Source: Oscillospiraceae bacterium
Lineage (GTDB): Bacteria > Bacillota > Clostridia > Oscillospirales > Oscillospiraceae
NCBI GenBank assembly: GCA_009781855.1
Contig: WQUY01000019.1
Coordinates: 1-37,648, forward strand
Reading direction: 5' to 3'
Length of the DNA: 37,648 nt
Positions within the stretch are counted from its first letter, which is position 1. Each line of letters begins with the position of its first letter. Positions 31,119 through 37,648 of the stretch are shown here, in pieces. Both the position numbers and the translations under genes were made by a program. The notes under the pieces are model-generated. The model worked only from the letters and a program-made list of their open reading frames with translations. It did not search any database and was not told the origin of the DNA.

Positions 31119-32075
31119 TTATTCCGTGGGCAAATCCCAGTTGACGTAGCGCCAGTAAGGAGCGTTAACTCTCTCCTGATAAGCTTTCATGTCAACGCCA
31201 TTCCAATCATAAAAGCCTTTTTTGTTTTCAGAACGAGCACCTAACTCGCCGCGAGCAATGCGGTCGGTGACATATGGTGGTGCGCTTGTGATATTGCTCA
31301 AATGTGGGAATGTGCCATTGCAGCCCGCTTGATTCAATATTAAGCCGCCATTGTCAAAATGCTCATAAATACCTATTGATGTATAGCGTGGGCAGAAGCT
31401 GTAGTTGAGGCAAGTATCTACGTCACGAGGTTCGCAGATGCCGCTGTCAACGAGACTAAGCGCCTCTCTCCACAGCGCAAATTGCAGTCTGTTGCCGATA
31501 AAGCCCGGTGTTGCTTTTTTCAAAACGACAGGCTTGCGTCCCATTGCACTCAAAAAGTCTACGGCAAAGTCGAGCACTTTAGGGTCAGTGTCTGCACCAC
31601 CGCAGCATTCGAAGAACGGAACCATATGTGCAGGGTTAAATGGATGTGTGACGATAAGGCGATCCTTATATTTGGTCATCTTCTGACCCATTGTGTCTGG
31701 TGTTAGCGTGGAGCTGACAGAGCAAATAGCTTTGACATTATGACATTTCTCTTCGATTTTTGCCAATATATCAAATTTTAGCTCCAGATTTTCGTTGACG
31801 CACTCAAAAATGACTTCACAGTCAGCGATTGCATCATAGTCAGTTGTGTAGCTTAGATATTTCTCGCAAATTGAACGTTGGTTTTCAGGCACAAGCCCTT
31901 GTTCAACCAATTGAGCAAAGTAGTTGTCGTAAGTCTTTTTGTATTCGGGAATCATCTCAGGACGGCGGCATATGCAAGTTGTTTTATAACCATGGCCGGT
32001 TGTAAGAACCGCAAGACTGTCGCCAATCATGCCAAGACCGATTATACCGATATGTGTTACACCTTCAAGCTTCAT
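31119..32075 (-). CDS. 3-hydroxyacyl-CoA / L-carnitine-type dehydrogenase
   Basis: This 318-residue NAD-dependent dehydrogenase belongs to the 3-hydroxyacyl-CoA dehydrogenase superfamily. It has GLGMIG at residues 13-18, a THPFNPAHMVPFFE block with the catalytic histidine, and a TPGFIGNRLQ segment. The HPFNP-type block and length of about 320 are closer to L-carnitine dehydrogenase and lambda-crystallin/gulonate dehydrogenases than to the 280-residue Hbd elsewhere in this window. It lies 15 bases after the BKACE gene, so it probably oxidises a 3-hydroxy acid to the 3-keto acid that BKACE cleaves. Carnitine is one candidate substrate; others are possible. It is probably co-transcribed from the promoter at 33070-33098. 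Confidence 0.85.
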   Translation of the reverse strand: MKLEGVTHIGIIGLGMIGDSLAVLTTGHGYKTTCICRRPEMIPEYKKTYDNYFAQLVEQGLVPENQRSICEKYLSYTTDYDAIADCEVIFECVNENLELKFDILAKIEEKCHNVKAICSVSSTLTPDTMGQKMTKYKDRLIVTHPFNPAHMVPFFECCGGADTDPKVLDFAVDFLSAMGRKPVVLKKATPGFIGNRLQFALWREALSLVDSGICEPRDVDTCLNYSFCPRYTSIGIYEHFDNGGLILNQAGCNGTFPHLSNITSAPPYVTDRIARGELGARSENKKGFYDWNGVDMKAYQERVNAPYWRYVNWDLPTE

Positions 32076-32090
32076 TCTAATTACCCCGCA

Positions 32091-33005
32091 CTATGAAAGG
32101 GGTTTAAGGCCAATCATTGCCCTGGCTTCGTCTGGTGTAGCGACTTCCATTTCAAGCTCTTCGATGATACGAACCATACGCTCAACAAGCTGTGCATTGG
32201 ACTTTGCAAGTTCGCCGTAGCGATAGTAGATGTTATCTTCCATGCCGGTTCTAACATGACAGCCTTTGAGCAGACCATAAGTAACACCATGAAGCTGATG
32301 CACTGCAATAGCCATAGTTGACATATTTACATTTGCTGTGCCTCTGTTTTGGTTGACCAAGTCGATGATATAATCGTGGTTCTTTTGTGTATAGCTGATT
32401 GCACCCTGACTGACCTTGTTCATACCCATAACAAAAGTGAGGTTGATTGGCTCGTTGGGATCGTCTGTGAGTCTGCAAACACCTGCGGGGATGAGATGTT
32501 GGAACACATCTTCGATAGATTCCATGTTGAATGCTTCAATTTCAGGCTTAATGCCGAGTTCTTTCATGCGCAGACCATGCTTAATCAGCCAATCGCGCTC
32601 CCAACGGTAGATAAAGGAGAGGTCTTCCCATACAGTAGTGATGAGGGAAGTGTCCAATGAGCACATTTCAGGAAGCGCACCCTTGATGCTATCATCATAT
32701 AAAAGCGCAACGCCATCATCAGCCTCGGCGCCAGGACGTGTGCCCGGAGCAGTTGAGTTTTGTGTGATAATGTTACATTTTGCACGTACACCACTGTTGA
32801 TTTCGGCAAATATCTTTGGATCGTTGCAGGATTTTCCTTCTTTGTTACGCGCATGAATATGGACTATTGAAGCACCAGCATTATAGCAGTCATATGCGGA
32901 CTGGATAACCTCGTGAGGCTGCTCTGGCAGACCAGGATTTTGCGCTTTACCTTGGAAATTTCCAGTTTGGGCTACGGTAATTATTACTTTCCTCTTTTTA
33001 GACAT
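32091..33005 (-). CDS. Beta-keto acid cleavage enzyme (BKACE, DUF849 family)
   Basis: This 304-residue zinc-dependent TIM-barrel enzyme belongs to the family founded by the 3-keto-5-aminohexanoate cleavage enzyme Kce. Members condense a beta-keto acid with acetyl-CoA, giving acetoacetate and a new acyl-CoA. Zinc ligands His49 and His51 (VHIHAR) and Glu256 are present, as are Arg252 and Asp257 in HVRTGMEDN. The substrate side chain cannot be read directly. The neighbouring carnitine-type dehydrogenase, and the lack of lysine aminomutase, Kdd or Kal genes, argue against the classical lysine route. AAAGGA precedes the ATG. It is the first gene of its operon, behind a near-consensus promoter. Confidence 0.9.
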   Translation of the reverse strand: MSKKRKVIITVAQTGNFQGKAQNPGLPEQPHEVIQSAYDCYNAGASIVHIHARNKEGKSCNDPKIFAEINSGVRAKCNIITQNSTAPGTRPGAEADDGVALLYDDSIKGALPEMCSLDTSLITTVWEDLSFIYRWERDWLIKHGLRMKELGIKPEIEAFNMESIEDVFQHLIPAGVCRLTDDPNEPINLTFVMGMNKVSQGAISYTQKNHDYIIDLVNQNRGTANVNMSTMAIAVHQLHGVTYGLLKGCHVRTGMEDNIYYRYGELAKSNAQLVERMVRIIEELEMEVATPDEARAMIGLKPLS

Positions 33006-33069
33006 ATTTAGGTTCCTTTCAAAAATAGTTTTATTATTTACTTAATTATTTTGATACAAATCGACCCCA

Positions 33070-33098
33070 ATTATATAGCAGCTATTTATATATATCAA
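33070..33098 (-). promoter_or_regulatory. Promoter of the BKACE cluster
   Basis: On the minus strand TTGATA (33098-33093) and a perfect TATAAT (33075-33070) are separated by 17 bases, 65 bases upstream of the BKACE start. Confidence 0.7.
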
Positions 33099-33205
33099 CA
33101 AAGTTTTTCAATTTCAGTAGGCCTGACAAGGGTTTGGAGATTCCATTGTGACATATGACAATGAAAACGAGGCAGATGGACAGAATGTATATGCTCATTT
33201 GCAGA

Positions 33206-33787
33206 TTACTTTTTAAGCCCCATAAGCGCATCGTTGAAAACCCGCAAATCCATATACCTCATCGCGATTATGGTTCGCTCAAACAATTCGTCAAGAGTCC
33301 AGCCGAGCATATCTGCACCTTGCTTTACAACATCGCGTGAGCATCCGGCAGCAAACTTCTTATCTTTGAATTTCTTTTTGATACTGCTTACTTCCAGATC
33401 CATAGCAGATTTTGAAGGCCGCATAAGTATTGCAGCGCCGATAAGACCTGTCAGCTCATCACAGGCGAAAAGAATTTTTTCCATAAATAATTGAGGTTCA
33501 TGCTTGCTCCCGGTCATACCCCAACCATGCGACAATGCCGAGCGAATGATATCCTCATCAACGCCCTCGTCACGAAGGATTTCCTCACCCTTGACGCAGT
33601 GCTCCTCTGGGTATTTGCCAAAATCCACATCATGAAGCATTCCGACAATTGCCCAATGCTCCTCTTGGCCGGGGTCATACTCGGCGGCAAAATATTGCAT
33701 AACACCGCTCACGACTGCCGCATGTTGCAAATGAAAAGGCTCTGAATTATATTTTTTTAAAATCTCCTGAGCTTTGTTTAAAGTCAT
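33206..33787 (-). CDS. HD-domain phosphohydrolase
   Basis: This protein (about 193 residues) has an HD metal-binding core: His near residue 22 (HLQHAAVV), the His-Asp pair in GMLHDVDFG, and a downstream ALSHG. HD proteins of this size hydrolyse nucleotides or other phosphoesters; the substrate is unknown. The ATG at 33787 is chosen because AAAGGA lies 11 bases before it, and a TTG at 33796 would be too close to that site. It starts 17 bases after the end of the threonine aldolase-like gene and is probably co-transcribed with it. Confidence 0.85.
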   Translation of the reverse strand: MTLNKAQEILKKYNSEPFHLQHAAVVSGVMQYFAAEYDPGQEEHWAIVGMLHDVDFGKYPEEHCVKGEEILRDEGVDEDIIRSALSHGWGMTGSKHEPQLFMEKILFACDELTGLIGAAILMRPSKSAMDLEVSSIKKKFKDKKFAAGCSRDVVKQGADMLGWTLDELFERTIIAMRYMDLRVFNDALMGLKK

Positions 33788-33803
33788 GGTATACAAAATC
33801 CTT

Positions 33804-34838
33804 TCACTCTTTTATGGATAAATCTGCAATAAACTGATCTACGACATGCTCTGGCGTAGCCCAGGATGTGACAAGGCGGACTGCCATTTTGTCGCCCATA
33901 TCCTCCCAGTCGTGAAAAACATAGGATTCACGCAGTTGCGCAACAAGTTTTTTGGGAAGCACAGGAACAAAAAGGTTTGTCTCAGGTGGATAAAGAAAGT
34001 CAAATCCCGCATTTTTTATCCCATCAGCGAGCTTTAAAGCCATATTTACGGAATGGGTGGCAAGTTTGTCATACAAACCATTTTTAAATAGGGCTTCAAA
34101 CTGAATGCCTGTAGCAGCGCCTTTGGCAAGCATAGCGCCTCGTTGCTTTATGAGGAACCGAAAATCCTCTTTGAATTTATCGTTACATATGACGATTGCT
34201 TCACCAAACATAGCACCGTTCTTAGTGCCGCCAATATAAAAAGCATCTGTTAGCGCGGCGATATCGCCATAAGTCAAATCACATGCCGGACTATTGACTG
34301 CAGCACCAAGGCGAGCGCCATCAATATACAGGTAAAGGCCGTTTTTTCTGCAAAATACTGACAAATCAGTTAGCTCTGATTTTGAGTAAATGCCGCCGCA
34401 TTCAGTTGACAGCGAGATATAAACAAGCTTAGGCTTTACCATGTGTTCATCGCAATGCTCTGTAATGATAGCCTCAACATCAGCGGGTTTTAATTTGCCA
34501 TTTTTGCTGTTTGCAGTACATATTTTATGGCCTGTAGCTTCAATGGCGCCAGTTTCATGGACAAAAATATGCCCAGTTTTCGGTGCGATGACGGCTTCGT
34601 GAGGACGTAAAACAGAGGAGATAACGACCAGGTTTGCATGTGTGCCACCTGCAATGAAATGGATGTCTGCGTTCGGCATCTTGATAAGCTCGCGCACAAA
34701 CGTTGCCGCTCTTGCTGAAAATTCATCCAGCCCATATCCTTCAAATTGAGTGCTTTGGGCGGCGGCAAAGGCTTCCAGTACAGACGGATGTGCTAACTCA
34801 CAATAATCACTTTGAAAATTATACTTCAAAAAACTCAC
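33804..34838 (-). CDS. Threonine aldolase / beta-eliminating lyase-family PLP enzyme
   Basis: This protein (about 344 residues) is a fold-type I PLP enzyme of the low-specificity L-threonine aldolase family, which cleaves L-threonine or allo-threonine to glycine and acetaldehyde. Key features are the NFQSDYCELAHPSV start, FIAGGTHANL, YIDGARLGAA with the cofactor-binding aspartate, and YIGGTKNGA with the Schiff-base lysine. I chose the GTG at 34838, which follows AGGGAAAGAA; a TTG at 34871 has no ribosome binding site. It shares an apparent operon with the HD protein. Specificity for threonine is not certain. Confidence 0.88.
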   Translation of the reverse strand: MSFLKYNFQSDYCELAHPSVLEAFAAAQSTQFEGYGLDEFSARAATFVRELIKMPNADIHFIAGGTHANLVVISSVLRPHEAVIAPKTGHIFVHETGAIEATGHKICTANSKNGKLKPADVEAIITEHCDEHMVKPKLVYISLSTECGGIYSKSELTDLSVFCRKNGLYLYIDGARLGAAVNSPACDLTYGDIAALTDAFYIGGTKNGAMFGEAIVICNDKFKEDFRFLIKQRGAMLAKGAATGIQFEALFKNGLYDKLATHSVNMALKLADGIKNAGFDFLYPPETNLFVPVLPKKLVAQLRESYVFHDWEDMGDKMAVRLVTSWATPEHVVDQFIADLSIKE

Positions 34839-34949
34839 TTCTTTCCCTGTATTTATTTTGAAATTTATCAATTAATCTGATAATCTATAGGTAGGCGCAA
34901 AATAGCTGCAAAAACTTCAATGACCAAGGGTTTCACTTAGAGGAGCACT

Positions 34950-36257
34950 ATGAAACAATCAATGATAAAAATAATGGCCAGTATTCTGTCAGTAATAATA
35001 GTTGCAGGTATGATTGGTTGTCAGGACTCGCCACTGCGTGTGCTACACCCGGACGCTGAGGCAAATAGCCGATTGCAAGCAACGGAAAATATCCTGTCGG
35101 AAGAATCTGACAAACAACACTTGCCAATTTTGGCAGAAGACAGACCTTTAGAGGTCGAGAGCATAATGGTTATGCTTGATGCTGTGAGGGTCGCCAGAGG
35201 GGCGCATGTTACTCCGGAAGTTATTATACTTCCATATGATGCAGCAGACAAGTCTTTTACACTAACTTCCAGTGATAACAACATAATAAGGAGACGGAGC
35301 GGACATTGGTCGGCAGTTGGTGAGGGAACTGCGCAACTTATCGCCACGGCACCGAATGGTGTCACAGGATTTGCAACGGTTATTGTCTATGTTGCTGCCG
35401 AAGCCATCGTTGTGGATGCAGACGAAATTATAATTCATCGCGGAGAACATGCGGTTATTGCGCCGCAGGTGCTTCCGGAAGACACCACAGACAAAGTCAT
35501 GCGATTTTTTTCTGCAGATGAGACAATCGCAGAAATATCTGAAGATGGAACGATTTACGCTGTTTATGAAGGAAGCGCACTCATAAGCATTTATGTCGGG
35601 GACATAACAGAAACAATGAGTGTTACCGTCATAGAGCCTGTCTCAGCAATAAATGTAAGCACAGACCGGCGATTGTATTTAGTTGGAGAACAGGGTAGAT
35701 TCCATCTGCGAATCACTCCGGCTGGGGCATCAGACGCTGCCCTGACTGTAAGTGTCAGTGGAGATGAGATTGTGCTTACAGGGGAAAATGCATTCTCTGC
35801 AGAAACGCCAGGGGATGTAACCCTAACAGTCACTGCTGCAAATGGTATTTCAGGAAGCCAATTGATCTCTGTGATAGATCTTGAGGCTTTTGCGCAAGAA
35901 GTGTTCAGACTGACAAATGCGGAGCGGGAAATGGCAGGGCTCCACCAACTAACCACTTCCGACCCACTGACACAAACGGCGCTGGTCAGAGCTGAAGAGA
36001 TCACAGAATATTTCTCTCATACAAGGCCGGATGGACGGGATTGCTTTACAGCATTTACTGAAAATGGCGTTGAATATCTGACCGCAGGTGAAAACCTTGC
36101 TGCCGGACACAGAACCCCATATGATGTAGTTTATGGATGGATGAGGTCGCCCAGCCATCGTGAGAATATTGTAAATGCCGCATTCAACAACATGGGAATC
36201 GGTGTTGTTATGGATGAAGACGGTAGGCTGTATTGGGCGCAGGCATTTACGGATTAG
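34950..36257 (+). CDS. Secreted CAP-domain (SCP/PR1) lipoprotein with Ig-like repeats
   Basis: This 435-residue exported protein starts with a basic-hydrophobic signal ending in GMIGC. Cys24 is a plausible lipobox cysteine, so it is probably a lipoprotein. Residues about 65-310 look like three bacterial Ig-like (Big-2 type) segments, with repeated valine-rich strands such as GFATVIVYV, TMSVTVIE and DVTLTVTAANG. The C-terminal CAP domain (about 315-435) has FRLTNAERE, FSHTRPDG, GENLAAG and SPSHRENI, including the conserved His/Glu positions. CAP proteins are common on clostridial surfaces and spores, and their biochemical role is unclear. There is no LPXTG-like sorting signal, so it is not an obvious sortase substrate. 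AGAGGAG precedes the ATG. Confidence 0.9.
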   Translation: MKQSMIKIMASILSVIIVAGMIGCQDSPLRVLHPDAEANSRLQATENILSEESDKQHLPILAEDRPLEVESIMVMLDAVRVARGAHVTPEVIILPYDAADKSFTLTSSDNNIIRRRSGHWSAVGEGTAQLIATAPNGVTGFATVIVYVAAEAIVVDADEIIIHRGEHAVIAPQVLPEDTTDKVMRFFSADETIAEISEDGTIYAVYEGSALISIYVGDITETMSVTVIEPVSAINVSTDRRLYLVGEQGRFHLRITPAGASDAALTVSVSGDEIVLTGENAFSAETPGDVTLTVTAANGISGSQLISVIDLEAFAQEVFRLTNAEREMAGLHQLTTSDPLTQTALVRAEEITEYFSHTRPDGRDCFTAFTENGVEYLTAGENLAAGHRTPYDVVYGWMRSPSHRENIVNAAFNNMGIGVVMDEDGRLYWAQAFTD

Positions 36258-36382
36258 CCATCTGCAAGTTATTGTATTTAATCTGCTATCATTGTTTGCA
36301 CAGACTCAAATTCGTGAAAAATCTTTTTTAGCACAATTGCGCTAAATGTCAATGTGATTATATCCTTTATGGAGAAATGCAA

Positions 36383-36420
36383 TTGTTAGGGGCAGGGTGG
36401 AGATTTGCATCTCCCCACAA
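36383..36420. repeat. GTTAGGGGC hairpin repeat / terminator
   Basis: TTGT (36383-36386) with ACAA (36417-36420) and GGAGAT with ATCTCC form a hairpin directly after the DUF3788 stop codon. The TTGTTAGGGGC start resembles the TTGTAGGGGC elements at 31011 and 18449. It may end transcription of the DUF3788 gene. Confidence 0.45.
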
Positions 36421-36786
36421 CTACCGAGCCTTTTTTTTGAAACTTATTTCCTCTTTCCTGACTTCTACAGCCCGCTTAACATCGCCCACAGTTTCTGCGT
36501 TTCTCACTTCAAAGTGTTTGCCGGGAACTAATACTAATAAATAATCTTGTTGTGGGTAAATAGTGCAAAATGATTTGCCACTTTTTTGATATTTGATATT
36601 CCACCCACGCCATATATTTCTATCCATTGCACAACTTGAATAAGCAAACTTAGGCTTGATATTATAGCGCTCTCGCATGTGGTTATCTAAATCAGTGTAA
36701 AAAGCAAAAATTTCAGTTCCGACAAAATCTTTGATTTCGGCTTCTGTTGGTTGTGTTCCTTTGTCAAATAATTCATAGTTAAGCAT
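36421..36786 (-). CDS. DUF3788 family protein
   Basis: This 121-residue protein resembles DUF3788, with WRGWNIKYQKSGKSFCTIYP and a short hydrophobic strand LLVLVPGKHFEV. The function of the family is unknown. As I recall, family members are usually somewhat longer at the C-terminus, and here the protein ends in a lysine-rich tail (ISFKKKAR), so a slightly shortened version is possible. GGGAGGG lies nine bases before the ATG. It follows the MazEF genes on the same strand, with a hairpin between, so it is likely a separate unit. Confidence 0.75.
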   Translation of the reverse strand: MLNYELFDKGTQPTEAEIKDFVGTEIFAFYTDLDNHMRERYNIKPKFAYSSCAMDRNIWRGWNIKYQKSGKSFCTIYPQQDYLLVLVPGKHFEVRNAETVGDVKRAVEVRKEEISFKKKAR

Positions 36787-36901
36787 TGCAAAACCCTCCC
36801 AATCTCTTTCTAATCATCATAACCCCTGCTCTCTGTACAAAGGTCATCAAGCAAGCCTGTGTCCAGTATTTGCCGTTTCAAATGCTCTTGGACTCAAAAT
36901 T

Positions 36902-36918
36902 TAGCCGCAGAGCGGCTA
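36902..36918 (-). terminator. Terminator after mazF
   Basis: TAGCCG/CGGCTA forms a 6-bp stem with a five-base loop just after the mazF stop. On the minus strand it is followed by AATTTTGAG. Short but well placed. Confidence 0.6.
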
Positions 36919-36920
36919 CT

Positions 36921-37265
36921 TTACACTTGGTTCGGTTGAAACACCAAGACAACCTTTTCCAAAAGCTCATTTATCATACCCTGCGGCACACGCTCTACAA
37001 AGTCAAAACCTCTGGTGGTATAATCTATCGTCACAAGTTGGTCAAGCAACACCGCTCCTGTTGTTTTCGTGTCGGTGAGCTTGATATACAGCGGATAGTT
37101 GTGCTTAGTGTTGCTGATGGGTGCAAACACAGCAATATTGGCTATATCGCTAATAACCTTGTTGCTGAGACAGATATAAGGGCGATAGCCTGCCTGTTCG
37201 TATCCGTGTTTTGGGTTTAGGTTAATCTTGATAATATCGCCCTGCACAGGTACACCATTTACCAT
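36921..37265 (-). CDS. mazF: MazF-family toxin (endoribonuclease)
   Basis: This 114-residue protein is a MazF/PemK-type endoribonuclease that would cleave mRNA when not bound by its antitoxin. It shows the VQGDIIKINLNPKHGYEQAGYRP start (family GDI and PxxGxEQxxxRP features) and the PISNTKHNYPLYI strand. The TTGAVLLDQLVTID segment carries the usual Gln-rich core. It begins six bases after the end of the MazE-like gene, the usual antitoxin-first order. Sequence gives no clue to the cleavage site. Confidence 0.9.
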   Translation of the reverse strand: MVNGVPVQGDIIKINLNPKHGYEQAGYRPYICLSNKVISDIANIAVFAPISNTKHNYPLYIKLTDTKTTGAVLLDQLVTIDYTTRGFDFVERVPQGMINELLEKVVLVFQPNQV

Positions 37266-37271
37266 TTTTCG

Positions 37272-37517
37272 TTACCCACCGTTTCTACCCAAGTCAATCA
37301 GTTCTGTCTTAAATGAGCCGCCGTCATAATCCTTGAAAAGATACTCCAATGTTCCCTGCTTCGGTGTCGGAGCTTTTGTTAAAATAATCCTCTTATCATC
37401 ATCAACCTCAAAGAACAACTTGTCGTTAAGATCTACTTGGGCTTTTCTTAAAATTTCCACAGGCACACGAATACCTTTACTGTTGCCCCATTGAGATACA
37501 ACCGTTGCTTCTTGCAT
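37272..37517 (-). CDS. mazE: MazE-family antitoxin (AbrB/SpoVT fold)
   Basis: This 81-residue protein has an N-terminal swapped-hairpin DNA-binding domain (VVSQWGNSKGIRVPVEIL), typical of MazE. The acidic C-terminal tail (LEYLFKDYDGGSFKTELIDLG) should wrap around and inhibit MazF. It is the first gene of the two-gene module and probably represses it. GAGGGG lies about eight bases before the ATG. About 130 bases follow to the window end with no supported gene. Confidence 0.9.
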   Translation of the reverse strand: MQEATVVSQWGNSKGIRVPVEILRKAQVDLNDKLFFEVDDDKRIILTKAPTPKQGTLEYLFKDYDGGSFKTELIDLGRNGG

Positions 37518-37648
37518 ATCATCAGCCCCTCTTCTAAATTAGTATGTATATCTCTCTCGTACTCGCTTATTCGCAGTATTTCGCAATATTTCATTTTTCT
37601 GTTTGTGAGATTTTAGTTAATGACGCATTGCGAAGCCTTGAAATTCAC

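Noticed and set aside
28874-33005. Classical lysine (3-aminobutyryl) fermentation cluster
   Set aside because: The BKACE protein resembles Kce, but lysine 2,3-aminomutase, the 5,6-aminomutase subunits, Kdd and Kal are all missing, and the dehydrogenase is of the 3-hydroxyacyl-CoA/carnitine type.
36421-37517. Genomic island or prophage at the right end
   Set aside because: MazEF and DUF3788 are common accessory genes, but no integrase, attachment repeat or phage gene is visible, so an island boundary cannot be supported.

Overview
The window looks like a chromosomal segment of an anaerobic member of the Bacillota (class Clostridia). The reasons are a two-iron superoxide reductase, strong GGAGG-type ribosome binding sites, a sortase B, a GTP-type PEP carboxykinase, a short DUF2089 regulator, a MalT/LuxR-type activator and a large CoA-thioester fermentation repertoire. 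I cannot name a genus from sequence alone.

Layout. Positions 1-9300 are mostly housekeeping: a CAU-anticodon tRNA, superoxide reductase (-), a DUF218 membrane protein, DNA topoisomerase III, a YigZ-family protein (-), a Cof-type HAD phosphatase, a TauE/SafE transporter (-), a DUF2089 protein translationally coupled to a small membrane protein, and GTP PEP carboxykinase (-). Positions 9685-22566 hold a catabolic cluster on the + strand in two probable transcription units. Unit 1 is an acyl-CoA dehydrogenase plus a two-subunit CoA-transferase. Unit 2 is a glutaconyl-CoA decarboxylase alpha-type carboxyltransferase, a pyruvate/oxaloacetate carboxyltransferase (5S/PycB type), a biotin carrier, a glutaryl-CoA dehydrogenase, crotonase, 3-hydroxybutyryl-CoA dehydrogenase, an acyl-CoA dehydrogenase fused to EtfB, and EtfA. 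A large ATP-dependent LuxR-family regulator follows, then a chemoreceptor and a sortase B, separated and followed by unusually structured non-coding DNA.

Positions 28817-33098 hold a second catabolic cluster on the - strand: a beta-keto acid cleavage enzyme (BKACE), a 3-hydroxyacyl-CoA/carnitine-type dehydrogenase, a cupin and a fused CoA-transferase. Next come an HD-domain hydrolase and a threonine aldolase-like PLP enzyme (both -), a secreted CAP-domain lipoprotein (+), a DUF3788 protein (-) and a MazEF module (-).

How the genes may work together (inference). Glutarate, or glutaryl-CoA from amino-acid breakdown, is activated by CoA transfer and oxidised to glutaconyl-CoA by a dehydrogenase whose residues suggest the non-decarboxylating type. 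It is then decarboxylated to crotonyl-CoA on GcdA with transfer of the carboxyl group to biotin. The membrane sodium pump subunit (GcdB) is absent from the window, and a 5S-type pyruvate carboxyltransferase sits between GcdA and the biotin carrier. This suggests a soluble glutaconyl-CoA:pyruvate transcarboxylase making oxaloacetate, which the divergently encoded PEP carboxykinase could use. Crotonyl-CoA would go to butyryl-CoA (dehydrogenase/EtfAB) or through crotonase and 3-hydroxybutyryl-CoA dehydrogenase to acetoacetyl-CoA. The BKACE cluster would also yield acetoacetate and so converge on the same C4 pool.

The most noteworthy items are the GcdA/5S/biotin-carrier combination, the acyl-CoA dehydrogenase-EtfB fusion, the BKACE-dehydrogenase-cupin cluster, and two highly structured intergenic regions flanking the sortase gene.
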